This document shows positions 1 through 9,572 of a stretch of 64,000 nucleotides of DNA, in pieces. The translations under genes were made by a program, and so were the position numbers. The stretch comes from Coprinellus micaceus. Its lineage: Eukaryota; Basidiomycota; Agaricomycetes; Agaricales; Psathyrellaceae. How positions within the stretch are numbered: the first letter of the stretch is position 1; each line of letters begins with the position of its first letter. The notes beneath the pieces were generated by a model. It was not told where the DNA came from. It did no database searches and saw only the letters and a list, made by a program, of their open reading frames with translations. Location of the stretch: positions 1,364,001 through 1,428,000 of the forward strand of contig OX596336.1 of assembly GCA_951394405.1 (NCBI GenBank), written 5' to 3'.

Positions 1-1159
1 CGGACGCTGCGTCGGCAGAGTGAGGATCGAAAGAACTGAGATAAGCCTCTCGCAGCACGCTAACGAGCGTCGCACGCGACTGAGGCGCCGAAGACTGCAA
101 GCGCTTCTTCGCCAAAATCAATGGGTACAGAATCGAACTCCCAATGCTATTCGCGATCGCTCCAACGAAGAACGCCTGCGCAGGGGTCAAGTTCGAATTC
201 TTGTTTCCGGGGTTTCTTCGCTGACGCGAGTACACGATAACTTTGCGGAAGAACTGGAACACTGCGAGCGTGATGGAGGGGTTGATTGAGAGGAGGGCGG
301 AGGTAGTGCAGCCCTTCCAGAAGCCTTTGAGTCCTTGTTCTGTGTAAATGAGACGTGCGACGTCGAGAATGCCCATGTCTTCTTTCTTCTTCCCGAAGTC
401 GGTTGGTTGGACTCCTGCGGGTAGCCCTGCGCTCTCTAGAGGAGGAGGATTGGAAGCGGCGGCTGGGCTTAGGCTGCCGTCGGAGCTTTCTTCACTGGTA
501 CTTGGGGTTAGGCTACCGCTTGAGGACGTTTCTGTGTCCTCTGCGTCTGCACGCTCGGCCTGGAGTCGGAGGGTGATGATATTAAGGGGGGTAGAGACAG
601 CACGGGATGCCACACCGGCAACGAAGCCGAGAAGAATATCTTCCCAGATGGTGGGTTTGTGTGCTTTGGATTTAGATGTCGATGTCGGTGGGACATTCAA
701 TAGGCGCCGGAGGAAGGGGAGAGTTATCGACTCGCTTAGACCGTTGGTGGATAGCGAGCGAAGAAACGAGTAGAAATAGAAGTAGAAGAAACTGCAATAT
801 TTGTCAGGTAGCCGATTTTAGTGTCCAAGGTAATGAACGCACTTTGAAATAATCGTCGCGTATAGATCACTCTGCAGTCCATCATACAGCGCTGCCCATC
901 CCATCCCATCCTTCTCTTCATCTTCGTAGTCCTGGTTTCCCTTCCTCTCCTTAAACCACTTTTTACTCTTACTTCCATAGACAATATACAGCAGCAATTT
1001 CAACCCTCCCTTTGCGCCCCCTCTTCGCTTAGCCTTGGTACTGGAGTCGAGTTGCAGGCGAGTAGTGATAAGGTCGAGAGGGTACGTGAGCGTACTGGCG
1101 CTTGCGGAGCCCACGGCACCTGAGAGTGCTTGGATGAGCGGTGGAAGTGTGGATGTCAT
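1..1159 (-). CDS. Peroxisomal-type mitochondrial carrier family protein (partial at left edge)
   Basis: Membrane carrier of the SLC25 family, closest in layout to the peroxisomal PMP47/ANT1 group that exchanges ATP for AMP to support fatty-acid activation inside peroxisomes. The first exon starts at the ATG at 1157-1159 and carries the first signature YPLDLITTRLQ. A GTGCGT...TGCAG intron of about 50 bases ends near 790. The second exon then reads without a stop to the window edge and carries TPLNIITLRLQ and YPLILAKTRLQ. These are the three Px(D/L)xx(K/R)xR-type signatures expected in a carrier. Between repeats one and two lies an aromatic stretch FFYFYFYSFLR and a long Ser/Pro-rich loop, both seen in peroxisomal members. 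The C-terminus lies outside the window. Substrate is inferred from the family, not shown by the sequence. The gene is divergent from the beta-oxidation dehydrogenase next door, which fits a peroxisomal role. Confidence 0.85.
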
Positions 1160-1458
1160 TGAGGCCTTCGCGTTCGAGAACGTCGAGGGGGACGAGGAGC
1201 GCCGATGGCGATGGAACGGGAGAAAGGACAGTCAAAGCCGGGTCCGATGAGAGGTTGATGACATCATTAACCCCGGACCAGCGCTAAATCGGAATCCGGG
1301 GACCCTGAATTCACGTGTGAAGGCTCCGCTGATCCTTGCTCCGGGTCCGTGCGCGTTGTCCACTGCAGCGTGCTCGCTGTTCCCTTATAGCGACGGCGAC
1401 GACGACAACCCCGCGTCTATTTCTGCCAACGCTCTCCCCCTGAAGCCAACCCCACGCA
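1160..1458. promoter_or_regulatory. Divergent intergenic promoter region (carrier / hydroxyacyl-CoA dehydrogenase)
   Basis: These 299 bases separate the start codons of two divergently read genes, both plausibly linked to fatty-acid oxidation. No clear TATA box is visible. Co-regulation is an inference from the layout. Confidence 0.45.
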
Positions 1459-2440
1459 ATGGCAGCCAACCTCGTCCCCCACGGCATCCGCCGTCTCGGT
1501 GTCCTTGGTGCAGGCCAGATGGGCATGGGCATCGCCCTCGTCTCCGCACTACGCGCCAAGGTCCCCGTTCTTCTGTACGACCGCTCTCCTGAACAGGTCA
1601 CCAAGGGTTTCTCTCTTGTGGACAAGCTCCTCCTCAAAGACGTGAACAAGGGTCGCATCACTTCGGAGGAGGCGAAGGAGGCTCGGGACCGCATCGAGGT
1701 CGTCGGCCAGGAGAAAGCCTTGCAAGGAATGCGGGACGCAGATATGGTTGTGGAGGCTGTTTCAGAGAACTTGGGCCTCAAGCAGAAGATCTTTGCTGAG
1801 CTGGGACGCGTGTGTAGCAACAAGGCAATTTTGGCGACCAATACGAGCAGCATCAGTATCACGAAGATTGCGAGCAGTGTCATTCCAGAGGGTGTCGCTG
1901 CTAGCAGTGAAGCGGGGAAGAAAGCGGCAGAGCGCGTCGTGGGGTTGCACTTCTTCAACCCCGTACCCGTAATGGCGAGTGTACGCTAGCTGGTTTCCCG
2001 GAAGAAGTACTGACGTTTCAACTGTTTAGAAACTCGTGGAACTCATCTCTGCTCTCCAAACCTCCCCCGATACCCTTGAGCGCTCCAAATCATTCGCCGT
2101 TGCATGCGGCAAGACTGTCACCGTCTCCCAAGACGTCCCCGGCTTCGTCTCCAACGCTCTCCTCATGCCTTTCCTCAACGAGGCAATCCTGCACCTCGAG
2201 AAAGGCGTTGCTACCCGCGACGACATCGATACCACCCTAAAGCTCGGTATGGCCCACCCCATGGGCCCCCTACAGCTCGCAGACTTCATCGGTCTCGATA
2301 CTTGCCTCGCCATCCAACAGACTCTCTATGAGGGGACGGGCGATAGTAAGTACCGCCCGGCCGTCCTCCTGGAGAGGATGGTCGATGCGGGTTGGTTAGG
2401 GAGGAAGAGCGGGAAGGGTTTCTATGAGTATGACAACTAG
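1459..2440 (+). CDS. 3-hydroxyacyl-CoA (3-hydroxybutyryl-CoA) dehydrogenase
   Basis: NAD-dependent oxidation of 3-hydroxyacyl-CoA to 3-ketoacyl-CoA, the third step of beta-oxidation. Two exons, 1459-1980 and 2030-2437 plus stop, joined across a GTACGC...TTTAG intron (1981-2029), give 310 residues, the usual length for the single-function enzyme. The Rossmann glycine motif GAGQMGMGIA is at about residues 17-26. NTSSIS, and the catalytic histidine in GLHFFNPVPVM, lie near the end of exon 1. The C-terminal helical domain contains DVPGFVSNALLMPFLNEA and ends in RKSGKGFYEYDN. All active-site elements are present and the frame is intact. The ending shows no obvious PTS1 tripeptide, so the compartment cannot be assigned from sequence. 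The intron junction adds two residues (Ala-Ser) between PVPVM and KLVEL, where many homologues have none, so the exact donor could differ. Confidence 0.93.
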
Positions 2441-3243
2441 AAGTGCTGTTTGGATTGTGCGTCAAAATTATACATTTAATTCATTGCTGATACCCAGCTT
2501 CTCGCAACGCGACGCAACATATACACCCGTTCAGACTTCAAGTACCTGTGAAGCGAGGTTGGTTATTTTGTGTGGTTATCCAGACGAAGGTAATTTCAGC
2601 TGGCGAGATTGGCAAACCTTGCGTGACCCAGTCAGTCCCGACCCCCAACTCAACACTCTCGAATAAAAGCATATCCTTCTTACAATGGGTTTACCCCCAT
2701 CTTTAAAAGTGGGCGTGCTAATCTTGTCCTTCACAATGGGCATAAGCTAATGTATGCTTCCGCTATCAGGAGATGAGTTGCCCCTTTCACACAGATCTCC
2801 GGCTGGGCAGGCATCGTTTTCAACTTCACGAGACTATTCAACCTAGGGAACTATTTGACATCCAAGGGCGACGCAAGGTATGGGTCGTGTCACAATTTAG
2901 CTCCGGCGCCTGTCTGCACTCCCTCCAGGGAAACTCAGAGGTATAGGGAGATGGCCTATGTAGTCCTTCATACTATCGCCGCCCGTCATCATCCTTTCCG
3001 GGCCCTTCTATCTAGCCTTATCTCTACAGCGCTGAAGTGGCGATCCTGATACGCGGCACGCGTATCATAAACCTTCACGTTTAATTAAGCGCCCGAGATA
3101 GGAGGGGTGGGGTGGTTCCCACGGTAACACCCCTTCAAGAGAGTGGGACAGAATCGACCAAACACGGCTTGATTAATAACGCTCACTCCCTCGTTCAACA
3201 CAGGCTCGCCCTGCCACGACAGGCGGCACCACTGGAGACCTAA
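2441..3243. other. Intergenic, no gene seen; contains a TTAAGCGCCC motif
   Basis: No open frame with protein-like composition was found. The sequence ATTAAGCGCCCGAGATAGG at about 3082-3100 recurs, nearly unchanged, at about 62327. A shorter version lies upstream of the second NACHT copy. The stretch is probably the 5' flank of the NACHT gene that starts at 3244. Confidence 0.5.
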
Positions 3244-5510
3244 ATGTCATATCTTCACCATGCGCGCAACTTCAGGGTGGGTCAAATCAACATCAGCGCT
3301 CCCACTGGACCTCGACCAGAGCCTCGTGATGGTGAGCATCTGCTTCGTCGTCACAATCTGCGGGCAAGCGAGCTAACAAAGTGTCGGTAAACTAGTACTG
3401 TATAGTCATATCGCACCCGCCGCCATATACGACTCTTCCGAGAGATGCGACGCTCCGAAGTGCCATCCAGCGACAAGGAAGGCCGTCCAGGAGGAGATTA
3501 TGGGATGGATTGTAGACGGCGGCGAAGGTGCACAGCCCAGGAATCTCATGTGGCTGACTGGCCCTGCAGGCTCGGGGAAGACTGCTATCGCTGGCGCCAT
3601 TGCCCAAATTTGCGAGGGTGGGGGCCTCCTCGCGGCGACCTTCTTCTTCTCTTCCTGCTCGGGGTCATCGGGGAGGCGTTCGAAAGGCTCTCTGGTGGCA
3701 ACGCTCGCCAACCAGCTGGCCGAGATAGAGGGCTTTGAACCTCTTGGAGAGAAGGTCCTGTCTGCCATTGAGCGAAGGCCTGGGATATTTGGCAAGCAGC
3801 TGAAATCCCAACTCGACGTCCTTGTCCTGCGGCCTTTGCGCGAACTGCAGAAGACACGGGGCGAGTTGTTCAAAACTTGGAGGGTCATTATCATAGATGG
3901 CTTAGACGAGGTCTCAGCGACGGACTCGCACAAACTGCCCCCAGACGAATCCCGACAGGCGAGCGACGCCGACCAGGTCGAGATCCTGTCCCTGCTTCTC
4001 CAGGCTGTTGACGACCCCGCCTTCCCCTTTCGCATCCTCCTCTCGAGCCGCCCGGAGCGCGCCATTCAGGAATTTCTTTCCAACAAACCAAATGAAGTAT
4101 ATAGGAAGGTCTTCCTCGACGGGAAGTACAGCCCAGACGCCGACATTCATCTCTTCCTTCAATCAAGCTTCGCCCAGATTCGACGCCGGTATAACCTTTC
4201 CCCGGGATGGGGATCAGAAGATACCATACGGACACTGGTGCACAACGCATCAGGGCAGTTCATTTACGCCGCCACTGTCGTACGCTTTCTTAAAAGCTCG
4301 ACTGTACCTCTTCCCCTGCGCTTTAGCTTCGTTTCTACATTACGATGCGGCAGTGCTAGAGGAAATGCCTTTGCAGCCTTAGACTCCCTATACGCTCAAA
4401 TACTCCAATCAAGTCCCCACCCAACCCTGGCGTCCAGTGGATACTACTCATCCCCAGACTAGTTGCCTTCGGACCCTGCTTTACCAGAACCCTCCTTCAA
4501 GAATATCCAGGGCAGGCCGACCACGTTTTAGAGAACCTAGCGTCGTTGGTTCGTCTTCCATCGCCAGGAACGGAGGACTTGCCCTACGCACTATACCACA
4601 AATCCCTACTCGACTTCCTCGACGACCCAGGTCGCTGCGGCGAAGAGCTCCACAGTGCCTCTCTAGTCGCGGACGAACTCTATATGTCAAGACTCTCAAA
4701 GGTGTTCGAAGGTGAGCGCCTTCTTTTTTGCTTGGCTCAGACATATTCATGGATGTCCCTAGTCGGACTATCATCGTTCGCGCTGGCCAATCGCGAATGC
4801 CAGGGGTTTCCGGCAGATTTTTTAACTCTGTTCGACCATGACATGGCTCGGTACATAGAATGGACGGGAACGAAGACAGTAGACACCGGGGAAGGATCGC
4901 ACCACAGTTTGTGGTTGATGCTTATGAGCCTCCTAGACTCTGCCGTCCGATCCTCAGAACTCAGAGTGTCGATGAGGGTTGCTGCATTTTTCGAATATGT
5001 TCACCACCACGGGGTACGCACCACGCTCCCACGAGCTCCGTCCTGTTTCTCTAATCCTACTTTATTCAGTGCAAGCTCCGACGCAGGACTGAGCGAACAA
5101 CTTTCCCGATGAGGTGCACCACAACTTGTCGACACTGGAGGGGCCGCATTCTCCAGTCTTGCAAGGCGCATGGATGGACTACCCCGAGTGCACCTACCTT
5201 ACTCCGAGAGGTCCTTCTGCAGGAGATGTCACCTGGCTCAGCCAACGCATTCCATTTCCACATCTACTTCAAACCCGGGGAGGTGCGGCGTCGAAGTCTA
5301 ATTTCTCCCACGAGAGAGTATCCCGATTCTTCGTCGCACGTCGACGAAGACTATGAGGCATCGCTCGAGTCTATCAGGGAAATATACGCTCGGTTACCCG
5401 AGAACTGGCGCGTTCTCTACGCGAAAGATATCATCGAAGGCATTCAGCCGGAGGAGATACTTGCCAGCGACATCGCGAGGATATGCCAAAGTTTGGGCAT
5501 GACAGTCTAG
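3244..5510 (+). CDS. NACHT-domain NTPase (fungal NLR-like), copy 1, frame broken near 4431
   Basis: STAND-type signalling NTPase of the kind used in fungal self/non-self recognition. Exon 1 (3244-3331) encodes a short N-terminus with HHARNFRVGQINIS. The intron 3332-3395 keeps frame into exon 2. Exon 2 has the cysteine-bearing stretch DSSERCDAPKC, Walker A GPAGSGKT, Walker B VIIIDGLDEV, sensor-like ILLSSRPER and the helical LVHNASGQFIYAATVVRF. The frame that starts exon 2 stops at 4462, but homology to the second copy continues from about 4431 in another frame (LLQEYPGQ, LYHKSLLDFL). A one-base deletion is therefore the simplest reading. Alternatively a 56-base intron 4432-4487 would restore frame at the cost of about 19 conserved residues. 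Later introns 4711-4761 and 5014-5069 lead to a final exon with a Cys-rich motif (CRHWRGRILQSC) and the stop at 5508-5510. No WD40 or ankyrin repeats follow. Function of the copy is doubtful. Confidence 0.75.
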
Positions 5511-5756
5511 ACTCTAGAGAATTCTAGTTGAAGCACCACCGTAGCAAGCATACAACACAATAGCTTTTAGAGTTCGGGGAATGACAAACTAGTATACACA
5601 TTAGCTACGACGGAGTGGGATACAATATTCGCTATAGTACAGGGTTGAGATGGAACGAATGAAGGAAAGTTGGTGCCCCTACTAAATACAACTGGGAAAG
5701 CGAAATTTCTCTGGAGAGCAGGATTGTCCAAAGGGTATACCCGGTATTCCGAGCGT

Positions 5757-7148
5757 TTAAACATCTGAGAACCTCACCCTCTCCACCCTCACATGGACAC
5801 CATGGACACCTGCTCTTGTTGCTTCGACCAGCAGGGACTGCGCCCGCCCTCCCGCGAGCTCCAGGTCGACCTTCTTCCATTCTCCATCTTCCTCTCGATT
5901 CATCCCAGGCGATAGGGTGTCTTGGCTGTACGCGCTTGACCTTACCGAGCCGTGGGTCTCGACCTTGAAAACTGGGTACGTGTTCAGAGCCCATACCGGC
6001 GCTTCAATGTCGGAGGAGCCTCCTCGAGAGTGCGACGGCGAACACAAGCCCTCTCGTGCAACGTGGACGCGGATCGCGATGAGGACGAAGACAATGCCTA
6101 GGGTCGTTAAATGGCTGATTGGCCGGGGAAGGATCGGAAAGGGTAGGGTACCCACCAATAGTCGGGATGATAGCGCCGCGCACGATGTACTGCGACGGAT
6201 GGTCGGCGAAGTACAGCACGATTAAAAGGGCGATCTCAAAAGTATAGAGGGCTGCCGATTCGACAATGATCCTAGCAATAGTGAGGAGGCTTGTGCGGTT
6301 TTGGGCACCTGAGCATCGACGGATTAGACGCCGCCAGTTTCAAAGAATTTAAATGTTAAACACGCACCTATGTTCCCTGTCAGGAGACCAGCAGCCTTGC
6401 TCCTCCTATGCTGCTTGATGATCCTATACGCAATTAAGCCAGTCGTAATCACATTCTGCGCAAAGAACAGCGGGTAGTTGAGGTTCAAAATAACCTTTAT
6501 CTCCTCATATGAGGAGAAAGGGTGCCCGAACCACACCATCAGCGTGATATTCACCCCCATCGCCGCCAGTAGCAACAAGACGGGGAGGATAATGATATGA
6601 CGCTGGTACGGCGACGAGCCCCAGATAATGTAGCAACGGTAGATGACGAGGGCGTCGGCGATCCAGGTCATGATGGCGTTCATGACAGTGTGGGTGTAGT
6701 TGTCCCAGGCGTAGGTGACATGGTAGTAGCTCAAGGGTGTCCCTTTGGGACCAAGCATTAGGCCGTACCCACGAATGAGGCGATAAAGTGTTATGACTGA
6801 GGGTTGTTGGCGTTAGCGTCTGGGGGGTTGGGTGAAACAAGCAGATGGTAGATACGCACTTTCGTGGAATGTGGCCAGTACAAACATAACTATGATCGCT
6901 CCAAAGAATATTTTGGACGGCAGACTTGTCCTCGACGAAAAACGAGGACCGTCACCGGGAGCTCGGTGAGTCATGAGGTACATGGCGAACATGAAGAGGC
7001 ACAAATAGAAGCCATAAAATAGCGTCTGAGTGGATTTAAAGTAAACACGACTTCAAATCACCTGGAGGGAAAGTAATTTGGAACGGACCTCTACCGCAGC
7101 ACCCGCCAAAAGGCATGTTTGGTCGAGAGTCGCGTTATACTTCGGCAT
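5757..7148 (-). CDS. Multi-spanning (about 7 TM) membrane protein of an agaricomycete-expanded family
   Basis: Integral membrane protein with several hydrophobic helices, of the large mushroom family usually annotated as hypothetical, with weak GPCR-like topology. Start chosen at ATG 7146-7148 (MPKYNATLDQ). Helices in order: TLFYGFYLCLFMFAMYL, IFFGAIIVMFVLATF, VMNAIMTWIADALVIYRCYI, IIILPVLLLLAAMGVNITLM, FFAQNVITTGLIAYRI, IIVESAALYTFEIALLIVLY, IVFVLIAI. The conserved D-x-x-x-I-Y-R-x-Y-x-x-W block is present (DALVIYRCYIIW). At least four introns interrupt it. The first is either 36 bases (7026-7061) or about 63 bases with an upstream donor; both are in frame. The C-terminal tail (about 110 residues) is soluble and charged. 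Ligand or transported substrate is unknown. Confidence 0.8.
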
Positions 7149-8280
7149 GAGGTCGCGTCCAGCACGATTACTAGTGGAAGATAAGTTATAAGAGGGAAGG
7201 GAAAGAAAATGAGCGGAGTCCGAGGAACCCACACGAAAGGAAAGGGGACAGTTACCCGCACCTGAGAACCTTATAAATAATACCCCCACACGCCCCGTCG
7301 ATGCCATAAATCACCACCCATCGTGGAAGCTTGTCCTCCGGCCAGACCTCACTTAAAACGTTGTCCCAAACGTCTGGGGCAAACAAGCGTTGCGCGCAAC
7401 TATTTCCGTGTGCGACAATAAAGCTATGCCGGCACGGAAGTAACCTCGAAACCCGTCTAGAGAGTCGAGATTAGGCATGCCGGGTGCAGGTTTTACGATA
7501 GTAATCCATATGACCAGAGAGGGTGAGAGCTCGAGCCACGGAAGTGGAAAATCGTGGGGTACTGCGCCTTCGCATATGTCAAAGAAGACCTGCGCACTAG
7601 CCCTCGGCCATCCGAACACCAACCTGACACCAACTCAGTCCACTATTTGCAACGCCACGCAGGCTCAGTCACCCCGCAGATACGTCCACTGGCGAGAGCC
7701 AAGGCAACGCCCTCTGCGTGTATAGCCTTCGTTTGAATTGACCTTCGTTTGAAGTGAGCATTAGATACACTTTAAGAGGGCTGTGTCACGCACCAATCGA
7801 GAGGGCACAGTCGCAGTATCGACGTTGCGTATATAAAGGGCAACCAAGGACAGCTGGTTACCTAGCATTGAGTGGTGGTGGGTACTACGGGTCGGGGTCT
7901 CTTAACCGTAGGGATCCAACCGAACCGGGGTAATCTGCGTCGATATTTGAATTGGCGAGCACATAAAGAAGCAGGAATGGAGAGCTGGTGTGCGAGGGTT
8001 TCATAACCACGAAATCGTCTTCTCACAGAGATGATGGTTGGGGGCAAGAGAGGTTAGGGGCTCTAAAATCCTTTTGTAAAAATTTGATGGGCTAGAGCTA
8101 TAGAGTGAATCCGGTTAATTCTCCCCTCCTTTGAACATCGGTGAGCAGGGAGCAAGCTCTCCCGAGGGACGCGGTAGTCATAGTTGATGATAACGCCCTC
8201 CGAGCCCCATACTTCCTCCTCCTGTCCCGCTACTCAACCATCTTGGATGGTTTGAGGTCGCCGTGTCAGTATCCTGCTTA
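7149..8280. other. Intergenic; isolated TATA-like site, no convincing gene
   Basis: Several short open frames exist, but none has a recognisable domain or exon partner. A strong TATA-like TATATAAAG lies near 7829 with nothing recognisable downstream on the plus strand. It could serve an unannotated transcript or be chance. The left border of the inverted-repeat element is at 8281. Confidence 0.4.
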
Positions 8281-8312
8281 TGGTGCAAGTCACTTAGTCA
8301 CCACTACTTTGG
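8281..8312 (+). repeat. Left terminal inverted repeat of the MITE-like element
   Basis: 32 bases starting TGGTGCAAGTCACTTAG and ending CTTTGG. Pairs with 8690-8721. Confidence 0.8.
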
Positions 8313-8689
8313 TACAAAGTTTACTGTTGGAGCAATTCTGGTCGAATTGAAAATCTGTCTAACAGAAATGCGTAGATTGACGATAGGAATATTTCTGTTA
8401 AAGGGATTTTCGAGAGGACAAAAACTGGGCGAGTTGTATATTTTGGGCTCCCTTGATTTCGCCAACCCATCCCAATTAGGCAGGACCTTCCCGATTTGGA
8501 TAGCCCCTAACTACGGAACAAGGAGGAGAAGGGCTCTTCAGATGGGTTTGTGGGGGCCCGGGGGTGCTCTGGGACAGAAAGTAAGCTAAAATGCTTCATA
8601 TACATTCTGGCCACCCATCCCGCTACCTTCCTGGCCCCTCAAAGCAGGTTCCAAATTTTTGGTTCACCGTCCTCGATTTCGCCACTGTC

Positions 8690-8721
8690 CCAAGGTAGTG
8701 GTGATTAAGTGACTTGCACCA
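8690..8721 (-). repeat. Right terminal inverted repeat of the MITE-like element
   Basis: Reverse complement of the left arm with two or so substitutions. A TA follows directly at 8722-8723. Confidence 0.8.
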
Positions 8722-9009
8722 TAGCTGTAAAGCCACAAATTTGTTCCCCAAAACAATAAAGAGGGAGGGGAGGGGAGTACATGCGTCGAGTGAACTCCCA
8801 TGAGCAGTGCCAGTGAGCACGCATCGCGGGCACGATCGAGAGGCCTACCGTTTTTGGTCGCCAAACATCCATATTCGGAACACGCAGCTCGATCGCGTTG
8901 GGCGCTTAACTACTTCCATTAGCCCCTATCACATCCGATCCACATATTTGCTATCTTCTCCGCCCATCACATACATTGCATCCTCACCCCTCTCCCTATT
9001 CCCTCTCTC

Positions 9010-9572
9010 CTAAAAGAACGCAATCGGATTCGTCTCATTCCCCAAAATCCTCTGCCTCACATCCCAATGCTCATTAAAACACGTCCCCACAAACCCCAAC
9101 TTATCCATAATCGCAAAGTCCACCTCCGTACCAGGGACCCTACGCCTGAAATGGAACAAGCCAAACCCTTCGCCGTAGAAGGAGGTGATGTTCTGGTAGA
9201 TCATCCCGGGCGTTTGTTGGAGCTGCTCGACGTAGGCGATGGCAGTTTCGCGGCCGGAGAGGGCGTCAGGGTTGTGTTGGATGTATTCGCTGTCAAGGAG
9301 AGTGGCGTGTAAGAGCTAAGCGGATGGCGATGATGGGAGAGGTAGTAGATGAACAATGCATACCCGGGGATCCACTTATCGAACGCCTCCCTTGGCTTCT
9401 TCTCGACGAGGTAGAGTCTCGTAAAATCCCTAACAGCCGCCTCCCGCTTCTGAGCAAGCAATGGCCCCTTGGCTTCATAGTCGCACACCCGGGTTGGGGC
9501 ATCGAGCACGGGGAGGGCAGACGCAGCGAAGAACCCTGAGAGGGCGATGAACAAGGGGAGGAGGAGGTTCAT
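9010..9572 (-). CDS. Secreted SnoaL-like (NTF2-fold) small protein
   Basis: Small protein of the SnoaL-like/NTF2 fold, a family of predicted aldol-condensation or hydrolytic enzymes with unknown substrates in fungi. Two exons, 9572-9364 and 9289-9010, joined across a GTATGC...GACAG intron (9290-9363), give 162 residues. The N-terminus (MNLLLPLFIALSGFFAASA) is a signal peptide. After the splice comes EYIQHNPDALSGRETAI, the typical SnoaL-like YIQHNP motif. The C-terminal half contains FGLFHFRRRVPGTEVDFAIMD, then WDVRQ and the ending NPIAFF. The frame is intact and length is normal. A TATA-like TATTTAA sits about 80 bases upstream of the start. Extracellular location is inferred from the signal peptide; no catalytic residue can be assigned with confidence. 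Confidence 0.82.

Larger units (their letters stand above)
8281..8721. mobile_element. MITE-like element with 32-bp terminal inverted repeats and TA duplications
   Basis: The first 32 bases (8281-8312, beginning TGGTGCAAGTCACTTA) and the last 32 (8690-8721, reverse complement) match at about 30 of 32 positions. TA lies immediately outside on both sides (8279-8280 and 8722-8723). The interior has no transposase frame. TA duplication, short length and long inverted repeats are the signature of a non-autonomous Tc1/mariner-type element. The family name cannot be given from sequence alone. The two arms could also fold into a stable hairpin if transcribed. Confidence 0.75.

Noticed and set aside
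3500..4462. Taking the 320-codon frame alone as the full NACHT gene
   Set aside because: It misses the conserved first exon, and homology continues past its stop in another frame to 5510.
7353..7622. Open frame upstream of the membrane protein gene as a possible first exon
   Set aside because: No splice junction joins it in frame. The downstream ATG at 7148 with MPKYNATLDQ fits the family better.
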